Under the pieces are notes generated by a model, which was given only the letters and a program-made list of their open reading frames with translations, ran no database searches and was not told the DNA's origin. DNA of 64,000 nt from Pohlia nutans (taxonomy: Eukaryota; Streptophyta; Bryopsida; Bryales; Mniaceae), in assembly GCA_022496805.1 (NCBI GenBank), contig CM040107.1, forward strand, positions 13,689,501 through 13,753,500, in the 5' to 3' direction. This document shows positions 44,151 to 54,449 of this stretch, piece by piece. Both the position numbers and the translations under genes were made by a program. The first letter of the stretch is position 1; every line of letters begins with the position of its first letter.

Positions 44151-46094
44151 ATGGATGCCGCTAACGAGCGCAAGGAAATCTTCATTCCGCTTATGGTGCG
44201 GGAATGGAAGCGCAAAACTCATGGCGCCTGGCTGACCCGCACCAACCTGATTAGATATTGGACGCAATTGACGGGGACTGTGGACGTCGCACGAGGCGTT
44301 CTTGAAATTATGGCAGAGCGCAATGAAGATGAGGAAAATCCCTCGGGCATTGTGGATGGCGTGCTGGTGCAATACTCCTAGCAGTGACTCGCCAATTTCT
44401 TTGGCTGGGATGGCACGGGAGTCACGGAGTGGAATGGTGGATGCACCACACTCAAGCCGAATGTCGAGGAGGCAGCCTAGGATCTCCAACCAAAGGCGGA
44501 CGGCGGGTAGGACGTCTACGCGCTGGGAAAAGTGATGACAAAACCATGGTTTGCTAGGATGCGTGGTACTCTCAGTCAGATATTCTTCTTCAATGACTGT
44601 GGTAGTATATGGCCGAAGCACCTTTGTATTTTATTGTTGGCCGATCAACGGGAGAAAATCAACTGGGGTGTTCTCCTAGATGATAATTTCCGTCTCCAGC
44701 TGCATGGACACCGTAGAAGGGAGGATTACCAATGCCCAATAGAGCCATTTCTTACAAGTACATTGCCCAATTCCTTAAGTTCCAAAAGGAACCCAACCGG
44801 CCACCACGTATGGGCACATTTTTTGATGTCCAGAGGGAGCAGGCAAACGCAGCAACCGCACCACGAGACCGAGCCGTCCGAGGACCAAGCAAGAGGCCGT
44901 GCGACAATGCGATGCATAAGGGGGGGAAACCAGCCAAGGCTGGAACCCTCATGCCACTAAATTCCGCGAACAAACCACGGCCATGGTCGCGTGTGTGGTG
45001 CATATGCTCCAATTTGTGCATTTGGCCGAGCATGACAAGACGACGCTCAAGATGCAACAGCAGGAGATAGAAGAACGTACCAAGCGCAAGGCAGCCTACA
45101 TAGTCCAAGCTGCCCAAGCACGCGCCACAAAAGCGATGGTCGATGCGCGTGAGAAATTCCACCACCAATTGAACGAGGCCAGTCAGACCATCGCCAACTT
45201 TAGAAACCAAGTCATAAACTTGGAGTTGGGGCTGTCTACGGCGCAGGAGCAGGTAGACGTGATTGCCAAAGAGAAGACCTTGGCGATAGAGAGAGCTCAA
45301 CGACAGGAGCAGCAGAATACTGAAGTCCTGTCGAGGTGCAAAACCCTAAATGAGGAGCTGGCACAAGGCACCAGCTCAATCCAGGCGCCTTGGGATACCG
45401 AGGAGCTCGCTCGCCTGCAACAACTGCGAGTAGAAGTCGAGAACGCTAGGCAGAATTGGAAGACCAACAAGGTAAATTGGGCCCAACACGCCGCTAAAGT
45501 CATGGCCACCAATGCATACAAATTTCTTTGGGCGAATCCGCCACAAACAGCGGTTTCGCCCCCAGAATTCTTGGAGACATGCGTGGACGATGCACTTGTG
45601 GATCTGGACTTGGAGCAATCCGAGCCAATTGGGATGGCATGGAGATGGACCTCATGTGCATAGACGCCATGTCCATGGCCGCCATTAGTCAGGATCACAA
45701 CACGCCTCCCAGTGATCCGCCACAAGCAAATCTCCCAGCCCAAGCAATCCAAGATGAGGTGATTCCATACTCCCTGATTACCTTACTCCCTGTCTTCTAC
45801 GAGCAGAGCGACTTGGCGGAGCGAGTCCACATCCCGGACGCGCCCACATATATGGACGAAACGCCACACCCGTCGCCACGCCTACCGGCAGCTGTTCCAG
45901 CTTCCCCATGTCCCGCTGCACCCACAATTCAAGATGCGCCAAATCAGCCTTCTTCCTCGGTACCTGCCAAACCTAAATCTTTCAAGGAACACAAAATTGC
46001 ATTGAAAACACTTGAAGATGAATATGACATGGAGGCCGAGGGAACGCGTCTACAATGCGAGCAGAGAGTGGAGAGCAGAAAAAAAGCGAGCTAA
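44151..46094 (+). pseudogene. Gag-like ORF: N-terminal domain, coiled coil, Pro-rich tail
   Basis: ATG at 44151 opens FIPLMVREWKRKTHGAWLTR and GIVDGVLVQYS, then TAG. This block is homologous to the fragment at 61.9-62.3 kb. A diverged middle part includes LCILLLADQREKINWGVLLD, like the KKINWAILVH block of the TGCA proteins. From about 44983 a long coiled coil follows (EIEERTKRKAAYIVQAAQAR, EQVDVIAKEKTLAIERAQRQ). A frame change near 45640 leads to a Pro/Ser-rich C-terminus ending at 46094. The architecture matches the TGCA element proteins at low similarity. It is probably the protein of a related element, with ends not found. Confidence 0.5.
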
Positions 46095-46563
46095 GAGTAC
46101 AAATTTGTGAACATAGTTTATAAATAGAATTTTAAAACTAATTTTAGGAGAATTTTTAAGAATATTCGAATATTCGAATATTCTGAAGAATATTATTCCA
46201 TTATTTGAATATTCAAATATTTGAATATTTATATAAAATAATATTGACCTATGACCGTGGGCTGAAATGTGGTAAAATGGCACTTGATTTACATTTTTCT
46301 TTCAACCACATGATTTTTTTATTTCAGGGTTTAGTGCATATTCCATCAATTTTTGGTTTAGGGTGTCCTCAAAGTTGTGAGTGAACACATACACTTGTTT
46401 GGAAATTGATGCAGTAAATACAAAACTTTAACATGTGAAAAATGCTATATAAAAATAGATAGAAGAAACCTTATATTGCTGAGATAGTCACATAAGCCTG
46501 AATCATAAATGCCAGGTCATTGGACTCCATTGAATATACTATGGGATATTTCTATAGTGACTC
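46095..46563. repeat. AT-rich spacer with gaatattc palindromes
   Basis: Between 46150 and 46235 the self-complementary words gaatattc and aatatttgaatatt repeat about six times and could form hairpins. No gene. This may be the terminal region of the transposon encoded on the minus strand to the right. Confidence 0.5.
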
Positions 46564-49500
46564 CTACTTTTCAGCGAAAGGGTGAGTCAAGATCCCACTT
46601 TCAAGGACCAGTTTGACTTCGTTAAAGCTGAACGTTGGTGCGTGGATGAACATGTCAACCCAGGGATTGAGATGGCAGACCTTCAAGAAGATGAAGTACA
46701 CATGCTTGCAATATGAGAATTAGCTCCTTCCACGGAACTTTGTCATTGTCTTCTTGAGTGCAGGGCAGCTGCAGTCTGGTAGGGAGCTAATTGTGATCTG
46801 ATACTGCTTCACATCTGGTGGCGTTCCCAAGTCTAGAGCGATGATGCAGCCATGGCCAGGGTGAGGAATCATTGTCATAGCCCGGAGTCGAGCTTTGACG
46901 GACTCAGAAGAGCCCAAAGCCAGCCTCTGCTGCGGATTTGGGCGGCCAGCATTTTGTCTGACAATCTTCCCTTCTCTTTTTCCAGGATACCTATCTGCGA
47001 CTGCAGGTACGGGCATCGTGTCCAGATTTGCGAGAGGCTTTGCTGTGGAAAACAGCCTTCTTGGAGAGACAGGCACTTTCTGCGGTAGTTGGAACCCAGC
47101 AGCTTCGAGGGCAAAGATCTCACTTTGCTTGAGATTTTTTCCAAGCTTCATTGGCCAGACATCAGGGATGGTGGGCCTCTCTTGCTGCCTAAAGAACGGA
47201 ACTACCCACTTCCGCCTTGAACCTTTGACACACCTCTCAATATCATCCGAGCAGAAGTAGAACTCTTGCGACACTTGTAAGTTCTTCCTAGTGTTGTGCC
47301 ATAAACCGCTGTACGTAGGCGCGGGGGTGGGTTTAGCACCCCTCACGATTTTCTCCTCACACTTCTTCTTAGTAACAGCTCTTTGGACCCAACAACACTT
47401 ACCGAAATTCTTTGCCAACTGAGCAATGTGCCACTCTTTCACGTTAACTCTCGTCTCCTCAACACTAGTGACATGACGAATCTGTCCTTGACTACGGGGA
47501 GAAGGAACTGCGTCGTCAGCTTGTGGTGAAGAAGGTGCAACTTCGAGGACGTTGGTTTCATCTTCCTCAGCTATCACTGACATGTGCGCGGTACGCACCT
47601 TGGTTTTTCTGCCATAGCCACGAAGATGTGAGAAGTTTACCTTATCCGGCCTGTGTGACTCATCATCAGCTCGAAGTGGCAAATCCAGCCTGCGCTTCAT
47701 GGAGCCAAACACTTCCTCTCCAGCCATGTGAGGATCACGTGTGCAAACTCGTTGGCCCCAGGCATGTCGAGCATAGGGTCCTTGAGGACCTTAGGGTCAC
47801 CTGTCTTTTGAGCCCTACGCTCAGCCATGCAAAGCTTGAGCTCTTGTTTGCTTGGTCTAGTTCCCCCTACATCGCCCTTCAAATACTGGTAGTAATTGAT
47901 GACTTGCAGAAAAGCCCCGATGTAGTTCTCCACTGTAGCAATATAAAGATCACCACCGTTGTTGCCAGACGCTTGAAGCCACTTGTTGTGGACACTCTCT
48001 ACAAGATTGCACGACGGCATCTCTGCGAGTTTGTCCTCTGAGAACATCTGAAGAAGTCATGTGAAGAGAAGTTAGCCAAAATTGGTAGTCGGATCCGACT
48101 CATGAGTAGACTGTAAGGGCATGGAGTTTGCAACAAAGGACGTATGTACACACCCCGACCATAAATCCTCCCCATTGGCGATAACGGAAGTGCCAGAATG
48201 CCAACTACAACTCTAGTTTGCTCAAGGCTGACTCAGTCACAGCCCCGGCAGATACCCACCATGCTTTAAGTCCTTGATACAATCTCTCAGCCTCGGTCAT
48301 TGTTTAAGCCTTCCTGTATTGGTGACACAACTGCTTGTGTTGGTCCCACAGATCTTCAGCGATGTATTTCTCAGTATGCTTCACCATGGACTGGGTCCAG
48401 TGAAATTGACAAGTCCTCTCACGGTCGTCCATACGTTCCTCCTTATTGCCGGACCCATAGACAACCCGGACAGCGTTCCAGTTGGCCTGGGCACTATCTG
48501 CCATGAAGCCTTTGAAGTATGGCATGTCAACACCGTGTCGCTTCATCACTGCGTTGAGATTCTTCCAGAAGACCATTTGGGCATCAATGTCCTCCGACTG
48601 CATGTCGCAGCAAGCAATAGTCATGACACGGCAGTAAGTGGAGTCATAGACATGGCAAGCCATGGTTGTCCACTGCTTGACTCGTTTCACATGATCAAAC
48701 ATCAACCAGGCGTTCTCAAGATCACCATTGGGTTGCATCCGCTTCACCAGGTCCACCCCACAGCCAGGGCCCACTTCAAACATCTTGAAGACGTACACCT
48801 TGTCTAGCTCAGAACCTTGGCCAGGGAACATGTTCATTTGAACAAAAGCCCAATTGCTAAGGCCTCGCAACCTAGTGATGCTGTCCATAACACCGTACCT
48901 CCTCAAGTACTTGAAGGTGACAACCTTATTTTGGATATTTGGTGAAGCCATGTCTTTGCATCGATCCAGCATCGGAACTAGTTCCTCAAAGCTCAACGTC
49001 TTGGGCGGATCGTCCTCGGACCTCAAGAAGTAGCCTCCAATGAGAGTCTTGCTTGCCTCTAATACCACTGCACTCTTTGTCGCTTGCGGAGTCTTCTCAA
49101 CTTGATCTCCAATTAGACTGTTGATTTTGACTTTGATGTCCCTATAGTCATCAACCTTGATAGGATGCTCGTGAGATCCAAGGTCGATGCAAACACGAGT
49201 TTTGTTAACCTTGTCGAACACATAGTAGATCTTGCTCCACAAGTGGCAAGACAGGAGGGCGGTTCTTTACACACCTTGCACACCACAATCGAGCCTCTAG
49301 GAGGACCCTGGCCCACAACAAACGCTTGCAGTGTGCATCCATCAAACTCAGTCTCGTTCACTTCATAGATGCGATGTTCACGTCTAAGGTAGTTGCACTC
49401 TTTATTCTCACATCGCAGGTGCCCTATACAGCACGAGAATCGAAATGAGAGACCCATGGTATTAGAAATGTTAGATATGATGGTCTTGGTCCATACATGG

Positions 49501-50322
49501 CCATCGTAGCGCTTATCCATTCCTTGCATAGCCTTTGCCTGCGAACGAGAGGCGGACTCTTCATTAGGAGGCAACTCAAACATGATGTCACCGTTGAATG
49601 TCGAGGGCAAGTACGTGACTCTCTCATGTCTAATGGAGCTATAATTGATCTTCTTCAGTGCATTCTTCTTCCCTGGCATAAGGGCAAGTTTTTTCAGACA
49701 TGTAACGACACTATCGCACTCATTAGAACCCGGTGGTGGGGAAGAAGAAGATCTTGGAAACACTACTGCTGGGGACTTCGACTGTAGGAGAGGGTCAGTC
49801 GATGCAGGGACAGAACAAGTGGTTTTTGGAGGACAATTGTCTTCATTTGATGAGAGGGTAATGATGGGATTAATAGTTCGGTCCTGTTTCAAGTTGAATA
49901 TTATCAAGATGAGGATTCCCTAACCCAGGCTCGACCTTGACCGTTACATTGGAAGGAAGGGGGTTCTGAACGGTGCAAGTTGAGGAACGGCAAGGGGTTA
50001 GTATTTTTGTAGATGCAGCCATTTGGGAATCCGTCAATCTATAGACTCTATACTTTCTTGGGGCGAGCCTCCAACTTCTACAATTACTATCGTCAGAAAT
50101 TGATAACTGACCAACTGTGTGGCTCAGCTCCGACGTGAGGTCATCGAATATCTCTTCTTCAACACTAATACTGCCTTCCTGGAAATTAAACCGAAGACTC
50201 AGACGCAGACACGACACTAAAGCATATCCTTCATTGTCTTCAAGAAGTGTGAGTGGGAGACCCAGGCCATGAGCTCGGAGCACGACCATATCTGGCGAAC
50301 CAAATAGGGTGGAAAGAGGCAT
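46564..50322 (-). pseudogene. Mutator-like transposase with SWIM zinc finger (copy 1)
   Basis: Minus strand, ATG at 50322. Polar N-terminus, frame change near 49890, then a Cys-rich domain (CCIGHLRCENKECNYLRREH; CKVCKEPP) and a shift near 49245. The core has IACCDMQSEDIDAQMVFW, GFMADSAQANWNAVR and RTCQFHWTQSMVKH, fitting a Mutator-like RNase H-fold transposase. Stops lie near 48304 and 48195. An intron fits at about 48155-48048 (GTGTGT donor, CTTCTTCAG acceptor), and another shift lies near 47725. The C-terminal SWIM finger begins PDCSCPAL, is cut by TAA at 46717-46719, and resumes in frame with YCKHVYF. The CxC and CxH halves are therefore both present. The frame ends at 46564. At least five lesions: an inactive copy. 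Confidence 0.7.
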
Positions 50323-50695
50323 GATGAGAGTAGACTACGCGCAACCACTGGAGGCAGATGGTGTGTTGATAGTACTGAGGTGACAATGGGTAAAGGGATC
50401 TTTTTATTGGATCCAATTTATGACAAATGGAAGCATGGTCAACGGGGAATTGGCGGCATTCTAGAATTATTGGACCAGCCGTAAAATTAATGGTTAATTG
50501 TCAGTGTAGAACTGGCATGGCAGAAGTAGATAGATCTGAGCCAAAATGTGAATGACGAGATTAACAATATTCCTATATTAGATCTAAATAATTACATGGC
50601 GCCAAGTTGTGCGACCGTTGGAGGATTTCGACTAGGATGCACAAGAAGATGGAAAGAAATCATAACGCTCAAACTGTGAGTGCAAGTTGTAGCCG
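50323..50695. other. No gene seen; 5' flank of the transposase
   Basis: AT-rich, with no frame or clear terminal inverted repeat matching the DNA beyond 46.5 kb. It may include the transposon's left end. Confidence 0.35.
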
Positions 50696-51022
50696 GTGAA
50701 TGAGGTAGCTTTTCAGATGCATGACGTGTCACCATGTGAAGGTGCGACACCTTCTATTGCTAAGACCAAGAAAAGGGGAAAGCTCCTTTTCTCCAGTGCA
50801 AAGGCGCTCAGGCGTTCTAGGATGAGAAATGCAGAGAGTTGGAATAGACGTTATGCTAACTTGAGGGGCACCATCAAGACTTTAACAGTCGAGTTTGCCA
50901 AACTTCCAGTGGAGACCGTGCCTAGCCCATCAGTAGAACAAGAAGACAATATACCACCCCAATCCAATTGTGAGAGAAAAGTGCACCTAGCGGTGGACTT
51001 TCGTCTTCCTCACAACAATCAG
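50696..51022 (+). CDS. Possible exon, basic polar protein
   Basis: An open frame contains AKTKKRGKLLFSSAKALRRS and NRRYANLRGTIKTLTVEFAK. It ends at a good donor (CAATCAG|GTACAC at 51022). No ATG suits the 5' end, and the first Met is a few codons in. It is divergent from the transposase and could be a second transposon gene or an unrelated exon. Not recognised. Confidence 0.3.
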
Positions 51023-51055
51023 GTACACTCTTTCACCACCGTATCACTTCTATGA

Positions 51056-53224
51056 AACAATTTTTTCTAGAAGGATATTAGAACTTTTACTTGCATTTTT
51101 GAAGGAGCCACATCATAGGGATAAGGGTCTAGTGTTTGGAAAAAGGGGCTGCGTTTTTGGGCCCAGGACATGTGTAAGAACAATGGAGCATAGTATTGGG
51201 CATAGGGTACTTTTGTGAGATGGGGCAGCAGTTTTGCATGGGGCAGCGTTTTTAGGGTTTGGGCAGCCTCGTCGGGCAAGGGGTAGCGCTTGAAAAAACC
51301 AGCGGCCGCCGTAAGCCCTAACTGGCCAGGCTACCATCTCCAGCACGTCTTGATGCGCCTCAGTTCTGTTGCAGTGGCCGGTCTCACCACTGCGGAGCTC
51401 GTCTCATCACTGCGGAGCTCGCCAGCAGGTACTTGTCACCACCGCAGAGCTTGAAGTTATGCTTGTGTAACTCACGTGCATCTCTACTCACACACGGGCT
51501 TTCCATTTGCATACCAAGTTCTTGCATCTCCAAGCGCTCCTATCGAGGTTTTGATCTTGTCCCAATGAATTTTTTAGGCTACACGGTTCTGCTCGTGCTT
51601 GTGCATTCTTGCTTGATGATCCACCTCATGCATGCCTCGGGTCCGACCATTGCATGCTTGTTGATCCCACGATGTGCATGCTTACAAATCCCCTTGTACC
51701 CATGTTTGCTCTAACCCTCGTTCAAGCTGTGTGCTTGGAGTGCAGGGTTTGGACGCCCACGCGTTGCCAACATCTGGGAGCTCTCCTAAGACCTTCACGA
51801 AACCTGCTTCGAAAGTCAGTCGCACTCCCTCGAACTTCAGCTACCAGATCTGCGAGGTTAGGTTTATTTCGTTTCCTCCCATCTCACATTTGATTGTTCG
51901 TGATGTCCGATCTTGCAATGGCAGGTGCTTGCATGCTCATACTTGTGAAGGTCATTACATCTGTTGGTCAAAACAGAAAGAAATTCAAACAAGGACTTAC
52001 TCAAAACTGTTAAAAAAAACACGCCTAGGGTTTAGATATAAACACAGTACGGCATGCAGCTTGATAACAAGTGAGCACAAAACTGAACACAAAATCACTC
52101 ACCCTATTGGCGATCCAGGGTCAACTTCGAAAACATAGCAAGAAACACGAATAAGCACATTACGTTTCTAAATCAATGAAACAAAAAAGTAATGCAAATG
52201 TTCAATGTAACAGACAAAACTAGTATCGTCATATTCGTTACAATGATGTGTTCATGCCATTCAGAGCTCTAAAATCCTCATATTTGTTATAATGGCAGAT
52301 CAATTCCAGTGATATTCGGCAAACCTAAAATCTAAACAAATCCTAGTTCTTAAAGCTCTGGGCAACAATTTTGGCCATTTATAACCTCATTGATGGATCT
52401 AAGGCTCAGTTTGGCTACCACAGAAGAAACGCAATTTCAGAATTGCGAATTTCAAAACAGTGAATGGAGGTTACTACTTTGAAGAAGTGAAAAACGAACC
52501 ACGGTTAACCTCAATACCTAGGAGCTTCAGCAGCCAGCCATTTGTGGTTGCAGTTGTGTGCATTCTGTACTTTGATCTGCAAGCTAGGATTCCAAAACGG
52601 CAAGTAATAATAAGAAGAATAACTTAGATGAAGATTGAGTAAAGGTAGCTAGCTAGCTTTCTGAAACGCTCAATGAAGCAATCTGAACCATCGACCAGCC
52701 AGGGCTTGGATGGATCGATATATACGTAGTGCATTCAATTCATGCATGTACCGATTAAGTTCATGACGGGATCAACATGTATGAATCTAGAGCTTTTGCT
52801 CAAAGAGTCAAAGACATGGAACATTTTCTCCTGTACGTTGTGACTTTCCAAGTCATTCAAGGCAGCTGCTTAGTCTTCATGCGAGCTATCGTTCAGGTCC
52901 CGTCGAAGTGGCTAGGACCATCTGCAGGTGTGCAGGCTCTTTTTCTTTCTGTCACACTTGTCTTGTCGTCCCTGCTCTTCTGCCCATGTTTGAGCACTGA
53001 ACAGTGTGACTCATGTTCTAGAGTCTTTTCCCTTTTATTTTTTTCCTTTATATAAAATTTGTATAGCCTTTACAATATCCAAAAGCCATATCCAGTGCGA
53101 TTTTTTTATTGGCCAAGCTCTTGCTCTCTCCGTCCCATAATATGATCCTTCTGAGGAAAAGAACTTTCTATACACATCTGTTTGTGATTGAAGGTCATAA
53201 ACCTTCTCCAAAATATGCTGCACA
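51056..53224. other. No gene I can support
   Basis: 2.2 kb of unique DNA. Frames at 51.1-51.3 (minus), 51.4-52.1 (plus) and 52.78-53.06 kb (plus, Phe/Leu/Ser-rich) show no domain and no splice pattern that links them. A tandem ctcaccactgcggagctcg lies near 51385-51430. Confidence 0.4.
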
Positions 53225-53387
53225 CACTAGTAGAAATCTTGTCTTATGTGACAAGTCTTTAATGACTCAATGTCGGGAATGACATGTCCGTAATGACACA
53301 AAGTGGGACTTTGTGTCATTACGGACTTGTCATTCCTGACATTGAGTCATTAAAGACTTGTCACATAAGACAAGATTTCTACTAGTG
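53225..53387. mobile_element. 163 bp hairpin MITE with CACTAGTAGAAA ends
   Basis: Nearly perfect palindrome: the left half CACTAGTAGAAATCTTGTC... is mirrored to the right end ...CTACTAGTG, with a turn near 53306. A 3 bp duplication ACA flanks it (53222-53224 and 53388-53390). Terminal sequence and duplication size place it with CACTA-type elements. The transcript would fold into one long hairpin and could feed small RNAs. Confidence 0.85.
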
Positions 53388-54449
53388 ACATTCTCCTCAA
53401 GTTCTTGCACGATAATGCAAAATATGCTGCACATTCTCCTCGAGCGAGTCAGAGCCCAGTGAAGGTTACTGAAGACTGAATGTTATAATAAAATTTAAAT
53501 AGTTGAAACTTCACTGTTATTTGTACTAGGGAGAATCTTTGAAAACGAGGACAACTGCCCACTCTTTAGAGACTACCATGAGAACCTGGCACGTTCGAAG
53601 AAGACAAAAGAGAAATTAAAGCATGTACCAGGGTAAAGTGACCATGATTGAATCAGGGCAAAGTGGCAAAGGTCGGATCCGACCATTGACTTGGGCAGTG
53701 GCGAGTGGCATGACTGGCACGAGTAGTCATAAATCAGGGTAAAATGAGCATGCTTGAATCAGGGCAAAGTGGCAATGGTCGGGTCCAACCATTGACTTGG
53801 GCAGTGGCGAATGGCATGAGCGTGCTTATTGCTTGCGAGTGACAAATGAGAGGTCGGGTCCGACTAGTGACTTGGGCAGTGGCGAAGGACAGCCAAGACG
53901 TCCCAAGCTAGTGTCCTGAATTTAATGGTCGGGTCCGACTTGTAAATTAGGCTGCAATGTAGCACGAGGATAAAGTGTGAGCTTGCTTGTTGGTGGTCTC
54001 ACAGTGGCATGAGTACTCATAAATCAAGGTCGACATGTGAGCCTGCTTGATCAAGGTTGCACTCTGGAGTCAAGTGTGTGAGCTTGCTTGTTGAGGCTGC
54101 ATTGTGGCACGCATACTAATAAATCAGGTGTGGTCTGGTATTTGTCTTGCCTGTAGTTTCAGATTCTAGCTTGTGCGAGTATATTCAGCTCGTGAATGTA
54201 ACTTAACTAACGTTCTTTGAATGCTTAGACAAAGCATGTATTGTGCAAGTGTCTCAACTCCAAAATGAGCAGTCAGTTTAGGGTCATGATTTTGACACTT
54301 GATATTGTTTAGAGTCAGGATTTATGGCAACCCTATTAATATCTATATAGTTGGAGCAATACATTCGACATTCAATTTATAAATTATTAATGTTTCCGAA
54401 ACTACTATGCATGGTGATTTGGTAGTATTGAAGCTAGAGAATTCTCTCC
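53388..54449. repeat. About 107 bp tandem repeat carrying GGTCGGGTCCGACC, plus spacer
   Basis: From 53627 to about 53930, two and a half units contain gaatcagggcaaagtggcaa, the palindromic ggtcgg(a/g)tcc(g/a)acc and ttgacttgggcagtggcga. Scattered gtgagc(c/t)tgcttg words follow to 54130. The rest, to 54449, shows no feature. Confidence 0.65.

Noticed and set aside
52777..53055. Small membrane-like protein
   Set aside because: Hydrophobic composition follows from a T-rich stretch; no homologue recognised, no start context, no neighbouring exons.
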